Assembly: GCF_000276665.1 (NCBI RefSeq)
Contig: NW_004955433.1
Location: 19,912,983-19,976,982 of the forward strand
Length of the DNA stretch: 64,000 nucleotides
Direction: 5' to 3'
Source: Chinchilla lanigera
Taxonomy: Eukaryota; Chordata; Mammalia; Rodentia; Chinchillidae
Shown here one piece after another: positions 46,158 to 57,379 of this stretch. Both the position numbers and the translations under genes were made by a program. How positions within the stretch are numbered: the first letter of the stretch is position 1; each line of letters begins with the position of its first letter. The notes below the pieces were generated by a model. The model searched no databases. It saw only the letters and a program-made list of their open reading frames with translations, and was not told where the DNA came from.

Positions 46158-46254
46158 AGAAGAAGAAGAAGAAGAAGAAGAAGAAGAAGAAGAAGAAGAA
46201 GAAGAAGAAGAAGAAGAAGAAGAAGAAGAAGAAGAAGAAGAAGAAGAAGAAGAA
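46158..46254. repeat. (GAA)n triplet tract, right of gap
   Basis: Pure AGA/GAA units to the gap edge, followed by a purine-rich region to about 46,430 (GGAA, GAGA and GATA units). The strand carries almost only purines over some 270 read bases here. Confidence 0.97.
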
Positions 46255-46560
46255 AGGGAAGGAAATGGGGAATAGGAAAGGAAGAGGAGGAGGACCCTAG
46301 AAAAAGGAGAAAGACAAGAACAAGAGAGGAAGTATTAAGATTGAGAGAAAAAGGGGAATCTTCAGAGACAGAGATAGATAGAGATAGAGAGAGGGGAGAA
46401 GGAGAGAGAAAGACAGAGGGAGAGAAATTCGTCTGTACATACCTGCAAGATATATAAAGTACTAAGTGCTAAAAATGCCCAGCACTACCTCTGACTTTAT
46501 CCAGAAAGTAAAGGGGAGGTATGGATTCCCACTTTTACTTTCTGGCAATCCCCCACTTCC

Positions 46561-46616
<56 letters not shown>

Positions 46617-46618
46617 TC
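46561..46618. repeat. (TTTC)n microsatellite
   Basis: About 14 uninterrupted TTTC units. The + strand is pyrimidine-rich here, opposite to the purine tract 140 bp upstream. Confidence 0.97.
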
Positions 46619-46929
46619 CTTCTTCTCCTTGGCAACCTGTTTTGTCCTGTGTGTCCCTTTATGTTTTCTTTCCAGGCACTCTATATGAAATCTGACCTGA
46701 TAAATAATTTTTTATAACCTTTGAGGTAACTTGTTTATGGACTTGCTATTATTGATTTATTCTTCTCCTGAAACTCCAAGAAAAAAAAGAGAATATAAAG
46801 GCACTGCTTCTGAGTACAAATTCCACTTCTCTTTTATAGACCTGGGTCATTTGGGCCAACTACTTTATTTCTGATACTTAGTATCTTAATCTTAGACTGA
46901 AGTGTTTAAATGGGTCCTTTTACTTGGAA

Positions 46930-47160
46930 AACTCTTATAGATATTTTCATAATTCTTTTAGGGATGCAGGCTCAGCTCAAATGTCATATTACTGGCCAGT
47001 CAATTGAGAGTATCTCTCTTCAATGCAGAGGCCGTCATCTGTTTTCTTAATTTGTACTCTCTAATGTCCAAATTACCTTATTTAGTTATCATGTATATAT
47101 TTATTATGTCTTCTTTATTCACCTAATGTCTCCATTATAATATGAATTGTATGCAGGTGT
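46930..47160 (+). mobile_element. L2-like LINE remnant, sense
   Basis: GGCTCAGCTCAAATGTCATATTAC, then ATTTGTACTCTCTAATGTCC and TCTCCATTATAATATGAATTGTATGCAGG, parallel to the L2 3' end (CAGCTCAAATGTCACC...AGAATGTAAGCTCCATGAGGG). Confidence 0.65.
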
Positions 47161-47174
47161 TCTACTGCTTATAT

Positions 47175-47480
47175 TAGTTCTCTACTGCTGTGTGACAATA
47201 TTCAGTGGCCTAAGACAACACATATTATCTCAGACTTTATGTGGGTCAGAAACCAGATAGGACATAATTGGGTCCTCATCCTTAAGATTGTTCATGATGA
47301 TTCAGTGAAGATGTTCCCTCTAAAGTTTTACTGGGGGAGTCTTGGAAACTCACTCAAGTGGATACATGATAGGCAGCTTGTTTGCTTGGAGCAAGCACCC
47401 ACAGAATAAGAGAAAGTTCTAGCACAACAGAAGTCAGTCTTTTAATGAAATCAGAGAAAAGATACTTCATTAATTTTCTA
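47175..47480 (-). mobile_element. MLT1-like ancient LTR remnant, antisense
   Basis: TTCTCTACTGCTGTGTGACAATATTCAGTGGCC, TATTATCTCAGACTTTATGTGGGTCAGAAACC, then TACTGGGGGAGTCTTGG. It matches a well-known old mammalian repeat opening (CTACTGCTGTGTAACAAATTACC...CTGTGGGTCAGGAATCC). The family name is tentative. Confidence 0.55.
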
Positions 47481-47484
47481 GTAT

Positions 47485-47980
47485 TCCAACAAATAAAAGC
47501 ATGCAATGCATGTGTTGGTCCAGAAAACACTGAAGGCAAGAATAGCAACTAAGCAATGTAGATGCCAGGAAATAGGCTTTATTGGGAACCAGTTCAAGTG
47601 TACCGATCATGCCAATATAACGTCAGCATGTAAAGGTGCTTGAATCAGAATAAGTACCCACAGATTATCAGTCAAAAAGACCAATACTGCCTAGGAGAGC
47701 AAGTAATATGCTTGTGAAGCTGAAACCTAGTGTTCCCAGTGAGCTAATCTGATGTCCAGGTATATTCCAAAAGTCTTCTGTTTCTTTAACTTTAATATAG
47801 AACAGGTACTGTCTAACTTCCTCTGAGTCAGATATATTTATTATTCTTTTCTATTTTTATTTTTTATGCTGTTATTCTTACCTCTACTAAAGAGGTATTA
47901 AGAAGACACCTTTACCGTGATCAGCTCATCTCTGGGGTAGTCATTTCTTTAAAGTGTAGCATTTACTCTTCAATTGTTTT
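47485..47980. other. Unassigned stretch
   Basis: Nothing recognised. Confidence 0.5.
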
Positions 47981-47984
47981 CAAG

Positions 47985-48195
47985 CTTTTCCTATTTTTTA
48001 TTAATCTTATTGGTACACTTTAGATATACATAATGATTACATTTATCACGGGGAATTTGTACCTGTACATGATACATCTTGATTCTGCTTTTTTCCCCAG
48101 TCTCCTCCCCTCCCTTCAACCCATCTTTATTTATTATAGTTTTGTTTCTATTTTTACTTCTATTCTCAATTTTACTTTTCCCTTCCTTAAATTCC
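47985..48195 (-). mobile_element. L1 3' UTR fragment, antisense
   Basis: TATACATAATGATTACATTTATCACGGGGAATTTGTACCTGTACATGATAC followed by a pyrimidine-rich stretch closely parallels 21,390-21,640, the 3' UTR-like part of the long antisense L1. The two are copies of one family. Confidence 0.72.
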
Positions 48196-48199
48196 ATAA

Positions 48200-50070
48200 G
48201 TCCAAATCACTTAATATTCCCAAGTTCTACAGAAAATGATACTCAAATACTTTAGGTGAGTCACGCAGTTAAAATGTGCAAAAGCCTCAATTCTCAAAAT
48301 ACTGCTGTTCAATTTCCATTTTTGGATGTTTTGGCTATGATCATATAAAATGTTAACATTTGAGAAAGTTGATGAGGAATTTATAGAAAATCTTTGTTCT
48401 GTTTCAGCAATTTTTTGGAAATCTGAGATCATTTCAACATACAAATTAAAAAAATACAGGAAATCAAACCCCTCCACCCACTCCCCCTTTACAGAGCTAG
48501 AGTGAAATTTGAGGACTCCAGCCTGACACAGAAGATGCCAGGTGAAATGCTCTGCAGAAACTTCTGGGCCATCATTGCATGATCAACATCTCTGCCCCCT
48601 TTCTGCAATCTCCAGAATATGCCATCCATTCTTGATGTGTTTTTCCTTTGTGTGCAGAATCTCCTCTTCTCTACGATTATTTTAAAGCAAATGCTTACTT
48701 TTCTATCAGGCCACAGGTCACGTTCTTTCTAACCAGGCATTTATTCCTGAAACCTACATGCAGAATTAAGTGTTTAATACATGAGTCTCCCTTCTTGTGT
48801 GTCTTTTCTTCCACTTATCTCTAAATAAATATTTCATCCAAAAGTCTTCATGATAGCACCTGTTCACTTAAAATTGTGGGGCTCTAACCAAGGCAAAAAA
48901 TAGTCATGCTACGCCACACACTACACCCCCACCTCACATTGCCAGGCACACAACTAATGGAGTTCTTAACTTTCCTAATGAATGGAATTTAAGATAAAGT
49001 CAGCAAAACTAAATATGAATATACTGGAATATCTATTGAATATGTACTTTTTACATGCATTATCAATTTTCCAAATGACTTAGTGATGTAGGTGTCTTTA
49101 TGGTCTTCATTTTGTATATCCTGTATTGCCATCTATGAAATCTTATCTAGAGTAATTTTCAATTGTTCTGGTCCTATCATTTATGAGAGTCACAGAGTAA
49201 CTACCTGCTGTGCAGCATCATGATTCTACTTATTTTAGAAGGAGATAAACAATTCTGCCTTTTCTATTGTTTCTTGGATACCAAACATTTTCCAAATTGA
49301 TGAACCTATGTGAATTATTCCAAAAATGTTTTAAGTATGAAGAATGCATTCTTGTTATTTTATTCATAAATATAGATGCTTGGTTTTTCTTTTGCAATAC
49401 CAGTTCTGACTATTAAATTTTTCTAAGCTTTTAGCACTACAGGATAACCTTAAATGAGTGACATTTTCAAGTGCTTTATATTCCAGGCCTTAGAATCAGA
49501 TGTTGCCATTTTCAGAGACAGCTGTAGCACCACTCACAAAAGGCCAAGTATCTTATAAAAGAAAGAGTCATTGTAAAGTAAGCTGTTCAGAGCCATATGC
49601 CCAATTCTTTTCAGGTGCCATCGGAACAGGACATATTCAGGTGCTTCTCTGGGTTGGAGGATGCTTACTTGCTAGTCCTCCTCTAGCAATCATTACCATT
49701 AAACTAGTTTGTTTCAGTTATTTATTAATATTATTTATTTATGTTGTCAACACATTTCTTGTGTACCAGACATAGTATAAAAAAGGGAACTTAGCAATGC
49801 AATATGCTAGTCTACCTTTTGTCCCCTAGGATATTTGCACTGGAAAATGCTCAAACACTATATTTTTTAGCTCCAGAAAATTATCTTTGTGTTCTAATTG
49901 CACAGTGTTCATATTCCCTTTTTTCGGTCTTCTGTTCTGCTTCTTCCATTAGTTCTGCTTCGGGGGAACACATCTTCTGGTTATTCCACTTGGTCCTCCC
50001 ATCTCTCCTTATGCATGGAGTTTTATAGCTTCCTTGACTCTATTCTATACCCCATAAAATGTTATGGCAG
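48200..50070. other. Unassigned stretch
   Basis: No gene recognised. Open frames at 49500-49775, 49804-50028 and 49898-50125 have no recognisable product. They are hydrophobic only because the DNA is T-rich. Confidence 0.5.
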
Positions 50071-50078
50071 AGTGTGTA

Positions 50079-50123
50079 CACACACACACAAATATACACA
50101 AGCATGTACACACTCACACACAT
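50079..50123. repeat. Imperfect (CA)n microsatellite
   Basis: ACACACACACACAAATATACACA...CACTCACACACA. Confidence 0.9.
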
Positions 50124-50324
50124 GACTTGTTCTAGTTACATAGATCTGAAGGATATGTTGCACTACTCTTTGTCTTAGACATGTGTCTTTTGTTCTAAAG
50201 ACATATCTATGGTTTTCAAATTAAGTAAGTGCTGCACAGATGGAAATGCAGGAATAGAACAGATACTTTATTAAAGTTCTTCATGGAAGCAGAACCGGTA
50301 GGCTCACTTAAGTATCTGCATATA

Positions 50325-50465
50325 TGCATATAGGTATGTATGTATGTATATAGGTATGTATGTATATATATGTATATTAATGTATGTATATATATGTGTA
50401 TATTGATGTATGTATGTATGTATGTATCTATCTATGTGCCTACCTATCTACTTATCTGTCTATCT
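50325..50465. repeat. Complex (TATG)n / (TATC)n microsatellite
   Basis: Mixed GTAT, TATA and TCTA units over about 140 bp. It follows TTCATGGAAGCAGAACCGGTAGG at 50,281, which resembles the head of an old LTR-like mammalian repeat that typically runs into TATA/GTAT repeats. Confidence 0.88.
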
Positions 50466-50479
50466 TAATGACTGGGTTA

Positions 50480-50845
50480 CATCAAAATAAACTCATTGCA
50501 CATAAATTCTTTGACTTACAATGTTCCAAGTTTTAACATATTATTTACTTCACATTGGTGCAAAAGTGATATGGATTCAGTAGGAACTGCACTTCAAAAT
50601 ATAAATTTTGATTTTTTTCCTAGGCTAGCAATATGGAGTATGAAGCTTTATCCCGATGTGGGACAGAGGTAGTAATCTGCTGCATCTAGTCAAGCATATG
50701 ATCAGGACAATAAGCAGAAAATATTTCACAGCATACTATGTTTCTAAGTTATGGTGTTAGCTAAGTTAAGTGTATTATGTGCATTTTCATCATACCTCGA
50801 ATTGAACATAAGTGCTTCTCAATGGACAACATTCCTAGCCCATTT
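50480..50845. mobile_element. Ancient interspersed repeat, class uncertain
   Basis: TTTGACTTACAATGTTCC, ATGTGGGACAGAGGTAGTAATCTGCTGC, TTATGGTGTTAGCTAAGTTAAGTGTATTATGTGCATTTTC. These resemble an old mammalian repeat whose usual form includes GACTTACGATGGG and GTTAGGTGTATTAAATGCATTTTC. I cannot name it securely. Confidence 0.5.
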
Positions 50846-50846
50846 T

Positions 50847-50983
50847 TAAAAAGTTTGTATTTTGAGATAGGGTTTTACTAAGTTTTTTAAGTTTCCCAGG
50901 CTTCACTAGAACTTTTGATGCTCCTGTCTCAGGCTCCGCAATTGCTGGCATGACAGTATGAGCCACCATGTCCAGCTTAAGTG
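50847..50983 (-). mobile_element. 7SL-derived SINE, antisense, apparently without B1 duplication
   Basis: TTTTGAGATAGGGTTTTACTAAG, TTTCCCAGGCTTCACTAGAAC, CTCCTGTCTCAGGCTCCGCAATTGCTGGCATGACAG, GAGCCACCATGTCCAGC. The internal block (CCCAGGCTTCACTAGAAC) is present only once, unlike the B1 copies elsewhere. It may be an early proto-B1 or a B1 with one copy lost. Confidence 0.72.
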
Positions 50984-51010
50984 AATATTTCACTTATAAT
51001 AGTTTTATTT

Positions 51011-51129
51011 GTTTTGTTTTTTTTTTTTTTTTTTTTGGTTTTTGGTTTTTCTCCGGTACCGGGAACCGAACTCACGACCTTGCGCTTGCCAGGCAGGTGC
51101 TTTTGCCGCTGAGCTAAATCCCCAGCCCC
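51011..51129 (-). mobile_element. ID SINE, antisense, with 16-bp target duplication
   Basis: Long T tail, GGTTTTTCTCCGGTACCGGGAACCGAACTCACGACC, CTTTTGCCGCTGAGC, ending CCCCAGCCCC. TATAATAGTTTTATTT occurs at 50995-51010 and 51130-51145. Four-A variant. Confidence 0.97.
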
Positions 51130-51145
51130 TATAATAGTTTTATTT

Positions 51146-51665
51146 TATGATAGATTTATTGGCATATAAACCTTGAGGATCACTTGTACATGTGTATGTA
51201 TGTGTACAGAGAAAATGTGTGTGTTTGTGTGTGTGTGTGTGTGTGAGACAGAGAGAGAGAGAAAAAAACAGAGAGGGGGTAGGGAAATCATGAGTAAATC
51301 ATACACTAGGTGGTGGAGGCTGTGAATTGAGAAACCCCTTGACCTGCCTCTGTAAACTCAAGAGCCAAAAACCAATGATGTACACCCATGCTCAAGTCTC
51401 AAGTGCACAAAACCAGGACCACCGAGATGTAACTGCAGGAGGTAGCTGTCCTGGGTCAGAGACAGTGAATTCTCCTTAATTCTTCTCTGGTCATCAGTGT
51501 TTTGCATGATATATACTCAGATTTGTGACACAAATTTCAATCTAGTTCAGATGCTTTTCTGCTAGCAAAACAGCCTCAGAGATACAACCAGAGATACAAT
51601 TTCATTTCTGCTGTTAGGGCAGATCCATTTCAGTTGACACATAAAAATTAACCATCGTGGAAATA
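51146..51665 (-). mobile_element. Ancient LTR-like mammalian repeat; orientation uncertain
   Basis: Starts with a GTGTGTG and GAGAGA run, then GAGGCTGTGAATTGAG...CTGCAGG...GGGTCAGAGACAGTGAATTC, and ends CAGTTGACACATAAAAATTAACCATC at about 51,633-51,658. The end is near-identical to a familiar mammalian repeat end (AAGTTGACACATAAAATTAACCATC). Confidence 0.55.
51218..51262. repeat. (GT)n then (GA)n microsatellite
   Basis: TGTGTGTTTGTGTGTGTG... followed by GAGACAGAGAGAGAGAG. Confidence 0.92.
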
Positions 51666-51669
51666 CACT

Positions 51670-53000
51670 TTTCTCATTAACACTAGGTTAGTCAAAAATA
51701 TTACCTCACCACTTCATATCCTTCATATATTAGTGTCGTATAGTGTGGCAAAGTGCCAACAAGCACAGTGCTGCTTCAGATATCCAGATAAAAATGTCAG
51801 TTTGGATTCTTCTCAAAGTGCTTGAGTGCTGCTCCTTCTCTAGTGTAAAATTACAGAAGATTACAGTAGCAACTGCCTTTGAACAAGGGGTATTGGAAAC
51901 ATTCCCTTTTTGCAAGTTCTTCCTTTCATTATGCTTGACTACTTTTCAAAGAGTTCCATATACAAAAACAAGGCTCAGCTGTAGAAACTAAGAAAAGAAT
52001 TATGCCTTCCCCGCCCCCCAGAGGAATTTCTGTCATTCTTTTGATTCTCCATCTTAACATTTTTTGAGGATGGTCATGGATGAATATTTTGCTTTGGTTA
52101 CATAGCTCAGAAAGCCGTCATCTACGTCACCCCTTGACACTGTGTTCCAAAATCTGTGAGTCAGCCATCCCTCCAAATGACATTAAATGTCATTACAGCA
52201 ATTCCTTCTACTTACTGCAAGTCAACCATCTTCTCTGGAGGCCATTTCAAATCTACTCTTCATTACAGTTGCTAAGTATGTTTCCTGGTTAAGGATTCTA
52301 CCCTATTTTATCTCTTGTTAGCCCTAACCCCACTTCTGAATTAAAGTGTCATATTATCTGTCCTGCCTACAGAGGAAAAATATTTAGTGATTCTTGGCCC
52401 TTTTACTCTGGTAAATAGTACAGAATTCAGACTCTGGCTATAGCGTACTCTTTTTTGCTAATAAATTATAAACTTTAGTTCTATTCAATTACATTTTGAG
52501 AACACATGCCACATGAATACATATATGTAAAGATGCATAAACATAAGCAGTACCCCTCTCCACTTACCCTTGCTATTACTGGAGATTCTGTGAAACTGTC
52601 TTAAGCTAAGTAGAAAATGTGAAGTATACATTTTAAGAACCAGTATTTAAATATACATATCTTGAATGATATGGTGTCACAATATATAGAAATTCAGAAT
52701 TATATAGACATCAGTCTAATATTAGTGAATAGATCAGTAGAAGATAGATAGACATAGATAAGATGTGTGACTAAAAACTCCTGTGAATATTTAAATTTCA
52801 AAATATCATAGGAAAAAAGTATTTACATTTATCCACTCAAAAAATATTACTCCTCTTTACAAGCAAGCTTAAGCCATCTTTCTTGTCATTTTCTGAAGCA
52901 CTTTTGCAAGTCCTTCTAAGTGAGTGTCTTTAGTTGTGTTGTCATTGTTTTAAAACACTTACTCTTTATGGTTATTTTTACTTCAGGAAAGTGCCAGAAA
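51670..53000. other. Unassigned stretch
   Basis: No gene recognised. The open frames 51730-51915 (-) and 51743-51991 (+) are mutual shadows. AT-rich DNA with short GATA-like units near 52,740. Confidence 0.5.
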
Positions 53001-53004
53001 TCAC

Positions 53005-53530
53005 ACAGTGCCAGATCCTGTGCATAAGGTAGATGAAGACATACAGCAATACTTGTGTTTGACAGAAGTTGCTGAAAACTTTTTGAATGGACTCATGACA
53101 TTGAGGTAGCTACAAAAAGATACAGAAGAGGATTTCCAGAATTGCTTCTAGAAGCAACAAGAAGGATGGACAAGTGTATTTGAACTAAGAGGGCATATTG
53201 AGGGGGGATTAATGGCATTGTACCATTGACAGCAATATTTTAAAAAGTTTGATCATTTACCATATCTTTTGATCATATCTCATACAGAGAAAGCTACTGT
53301 TAAAAAGTAGACATTGTATAATACAATGTATGGACAGAACGCAGAATATGAATATTGGAGATGGATTACAGTCAATGATAATCCAGGGGCAGTAACCATT
53401 GAAAGGTTTTAAGCAGGAAAGGAATGAATTCCATTTGTACTTTAATGTAGAGTGGGGTAAGGAAGAAGAGGTCTTGTGAATGGGGGATGATAAGGTTTCC
53501 AACCACTGCTCCCACCCTGTCAATTATTCT
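53005..53530 (-). mobile_element. L2-like debris, antisense
   Basis: ACAGTGCCAGATCCTGTGCATAAGGTAG and ATACAGCAATAC recall L2 antisense (GTGCCAGGCACTGTGC...GGATACAGCA). CATTGAAAGGTTTTAAGCAGGAAAGGAATGAATTCCATTTG recalls AAGGTTTTTGAGCAGGGGAGTGACATG of an old LINE. Low identity. Confidence 0.45.
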
Positions 53531-53779
53531 TCACTGATGAATGGAACATAATTCGCAAAAATGTTCAATGCTACTATAACAAGGTTGCAATCACATTTGT
53601 TTTCCATTATGGAAGTTATAAAACCAGGGATGGGCTGGCAGCTGATGTGGATGGGGAGGAGAATTGTGGTGCTGCTTCATTTAACAAGAACTGAGAGCTC
53701 ATTAAAGGGTAGGTGTGGACAGACCACATCTGCAAAGCTAATTGTGCACTCTGAGAACTTCAGGGGATGATTTTAACTG

Positions 53780-54490
53780 CACTTATCCCCACTTCAAAGT
53801 TGGTGTCTGCTAAATGGACACAGTTTAAACCATCACTTCCCATAGAGACCTGGAGACAAGCTCATGAAAATTAAGCAGGCTAATCTAGGAAATGACTGGA
53901 AATTAATAAATAAGCCTGGATATTATGTAGATTGATACGCTTATTTCAGACTCTTGAGAAAATATAAGAATTTGGGGAGGGTAACTTTTAAAGAACTGTT
54001 TCAGCTTCATGATTTAATGATCTTTTTTGAGCTTAAAAGAAGAGCAACTTCAGAGGCCCGTTTCCCTTTCAAGAGAAGGATTAAATAATCTTAAAGTAGT
54101 TTGATGTGCAGTTTATGTTTGCATTTTTTATCTAATCAGCCAAACAAATATAATTAATTCAGACAGTTGTCTCTATGGTTTTGGCGCCTGGTAGGAGCTG
54201 TATCATTACAAATGCAAATATGTTCCTAAAATAATGAGAATGTCATTATCATTCATTTACGTGGCCAGAGAGAAAGCTGAAATACCATTCATTATGGAAG
54301 TGACTTCTGTAAACTGTGCAGAGAACATTAACTATATTGCCTGTACAGGACATAAGTCTAGCTGTGACTTTCTCTGGTGTCACTGTGTCACTAATGGGGC
54401 ATGCAGGTGGGGGGTGTATTGTAAAGAAGTAAGTGCTGGACCAGGCATTTTCCTAGGGCTAGAGATTTTATTTGATTGTGCTTTTGTGCC
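53780..54490. promoter_or_regulatory. Repeat-free block with homeodomain and POU motifs; candidate conserved element
   Basis: About 700 bp without recognisable repeat. It holds TAATTA at 54151-54156, an octamer ATGCAAAT at 54212-54219, CTAATCAGCC and several TAAT/ATTA cores. The open frame 54234-54500 (88 codons) has no recognisable family. A regulatory role is inferred from motif content and lack of repeats. Confidence 0.38.
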
Positions 54491-54499
54491 ATGTAGGTA

Positions 54500-55005
54500 G
54501 GTTCCTTACATCTATGTGGTATCATTCCTTATCAGTGAACTGGTCACTATTTCTTTCAGGACAGCTTCCTCAAAGGGATTTTGTAAGGATTAAGTGTAGT
54601 ACATAAAATAATCCTATGAAAAATAAAATTATTGTTCACTACCTGTCAGATTGTGCACACATGAGCATCTTCTACATATCGGTCTTCTTCCAGTGTTCAG
54701 AAGCTCATTTCCTGCAGCTGTTGCTCTCCATGCAAAGAGTAGTTACATCTTTTCATGTTTGGTTTTTAAGTTTCTCTTTGTGATTATTTCTGAGATGTCT
54801 GTTGCTTCTTTTCCGGTCTCCATAATTGTGAGCCTTGATTACTTCTAGCAAACATCATTTTACCTTACAACTACAGATAAGCTTTCCTTTATGATAAGCA
54901 GGTGTCCATGAGCATTATCCACTACTGATCACCTTTCTTCTTGCAGGGTCAAATAGCAGTCTATACTAGTTGTCACTTTCTCAGTGCTAGTCACTTCAGC
55001 AGACT
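54500..55005. other. Unassigned stretch
   Basis: Nothing recognised. The open frame 54651-54848 lacks a family match. Confidence 0.5.
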
Positions 55006-55009
55006 AAAA

Positions 55010-55797
55010 TTTGACTCATAATATAAACAGAGTATATTTGAAAGAGGAGAGAAAGCAAAATAATAATAGCACAGTTAAAAACAAAACAATACATAAAAAC
55101 CATTTTATAGAACTAATAGCAGAAAACTTCCCAAACACAGAAAAACAATTTAACACTCAGCTAAGTGAGGCATATTTAACTCTTAATAACCATTGTCAGG
55201 AAAAAAAGTAAAAAACAAAACAAAGAAAAAAAAAAAACACTCTACCACATATCATAGTCAAAATAGCAGAAATCTAAGAGAACAGAATCATAAGGCTATT
55301 AATGGAAAGCAATGAAGCATTTCTAAAGGAAAATGCATCAAAATTACAGAGGACTTCTCAACACAAACTTGAAGGGCAAGGAGAGCTTGGATTATAATGC
55401 TTCAAGTGATAAAATAACTTCCAATCCAGATGGAAAAATTCAACAAAATTATCTTTTATAATTAATGAAAAAATAAAGATATTTCCATGATAAAGAACAC
55501 CTAAAAAGTCATGACCACCTAACTAGCATTCCAAAAATATTCTCAAGGATATCGTACCAAGAAATAATGAAGTTAACAGTACCAAAAGGTCCAATGGAAT
55601 GAATGCACCAGGTTGAGTGAGCAACTAAGTCAAAGGGAAAGGAAAGGAATCAAAGCTGGCTGTGGTGGTGCAGGCCTGCAATCCCAGCACTTGGGAGGCT
55701 AAGGCAGGAGCATCATCGTGAGTTCGAGACCAGTCTGGGCTACAAAGTGAGCTCAAGGCCAGCCTGAACTGTATAGCGAGACTCTGTCTCAAAAAGA

Positions 55798-55834
<37 letters not shown>

Positions 55835-56015
55835 GGAAAAAAAAAAAGAGACTCAGTGGCAGAAAAATAATACAATGACAAGAATAAGTCAATACATATC
55901 AGTTATAACTATCAATGTGAATGGTCTAAATTTGCCAATCAAAACACGCAGATTAGCAGAATGGATCTCAAGGGGCACTATACAACAGTATGCAGTATGC
56001 AAGAGATACATTTAA
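55010..56015 (+). mobile_element. L1 LINE fragment, sense (ORF1 end to ORF2 start), interrupted by B1
   Basis: ACTTCCCAAACACAG, ACCACATATCATAGTCAAAATAGC, AGAGGACTTCTCAACACAAACTTGAAGGGCAAGGAGAG follow the 3' part of L1 ORF1. After the B1, the frame from 55905 reads ITINVNGLNLP, the hallmark start of the ORF2 endonuclease. Stops and indels make it inactive. Confidence 0.82.
55655..55829 (+). mobile_element. B1 SINE, sense, near full length, in L1
   Basis: GCTGGCTGTGGTGGTGCAGGCCTGCAATCCCAGCACTTGGGAGGC, GAGTTCGAGACCAGTCTGGGCTACAAAGTGA and its duplicate GCTCAAGGCCAGCCTGAACTGTATAGCGAGA, then CTCTGTCTC and a long A tail. B-box GAGTTCGAGACC intact. It inserted into the L1 between the ORF1 and ORF2 remnants. 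The flanks share AAAGGAAA, but the target duplication is not certain. Confidence 0.95.
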
Positions 56016-56019
56016 ATCT

Positions 56020-57375
56020 CCATCATTACCTTAAAACTGTGGGACAGATCCCTGATCACTTCTACTTATAGCCATCCTCATCACTCACTCTGTATTACAA
56101 GGTTTTCAGCTCTACATTTATGTAGCCCATCTCCTCTCCTTTCCAGACTGAAAACTCCAATGTCAGAGTAATTAATGTATTTTTAATTGCCTCTTTTCAC
56201 AATGTCCAGTTCAACTGTCCTGAAATCATGCTTATGTCTTCAAATCTACAAGCACCTCAATTCCAAGAATAGCAGTGCTTGAGACCACCCCAGAAAGGTG
56301 ATGAGATCATGTTAACTCAAGCAGGAGATAATTACCCTATGACAAGGAACAGAATTGTCTCTCAAACTGTAGGATTTCTGTGAAACTATGGAAACCAGAA
56401 TTGAGAAAATGATCAACTGGACTCTGGTCCATTTCAGCTAACCCTTAACAATGGACTGCATGCTTTTGTGTGTGAGCAAGAATGAATCCCTGAAACAAAA
56501 TGAGCCTCCTTCGGTTGTGGGGCTGGAGTCAGATCCTAATACCCATTATTGTTTAACTCTGTCTAGTAAACTTATCTATGTCTTTTGTTGAAACACTTTT
56601 TTTGGGACATTCATCAAAAGCCTATATGGCAGGCTGAGTTGAGGTCCTGATCCTGTCTCTGGGGGTACTTTCTTAGACCACAGCTAGTGACAGGACAAAA
56701 CTTGCTTAATCACTTTTTGCTTGTACCTCCCACAAAGGTTAAAAAGCAATTCCATGCACTAAAGATCCCCTAAACAAGAGAGTTTTGTCAACACCAAAGC
56801 AGTTTAAGGCTTACAAATTGTAAAATTTGTCACAGTAACATTTATATTTTACTTATTTTGACTTGTAAATAGACGCTTGATATTAGTGTGTCTTCTCTCC
56901 TTGTCATCTCACATATTGGAACATTATTTTCCAAGGAAATATGTGTAGAAATTCAGTTTCATGTAATGTTCGTAGGTGTTACATGACAACAGTGTTTCTT
57001 GGTATATTAATTTTTGGGGAACATACACTAAACACTTTGGAAATTTTTCCCTACAGCAGCATTTCTGTGTCCTCCAGCTAATATTATGACTTACAACCAC
57101 AGAAACTGAGAAATTATCTTTCATTTTTTTGTCTTGACTGAGTATCTTATTTATCAGCAAGAAAAAAAGCTATAGAGATTTCAGGGTGAAGACAGGTGGG
57201 AAATTTCTGTTTGTAGCATATCCATATGATCTTGGGCAATAAATTATAATTTAGGCATTTAGTTCTTCACAGGTCTCTGAAACATCTTCTTATTGAATCA
57301 TATGCATTATTTACATTTCCATCCATATCAAGTCACTGAAATGCAAAAGAGTAGCATGTGTCTCAGATTGTCATT
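56020..57375. other. Unassigned stretch, possibly old LTR in part
   Basis: 56,290-56,620 is GC-richer (GGTTGTGGGGCTGGAGTCAGATCC) and might be LTR sequence, but no ends or target duplication were found. The open frame 56924-57160 (-) has no family match. Confidence 0.42.
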
Positions 57376-57379
57376 ATGA

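Noticed and set aside
45708..46457. 249-codon open frame, the longest in the window
   Set aside because: It is poly-Lys and poly-Arg from the GAA repeat read through 355 unknown bases. It is an artefact of the microsatellite and gap.
50325..50465. Regular repeats that could suggest a CRISPR-like array
   Set aside because: They are 4-bp microsatellite units without spacers, in animal nuclear DNA.
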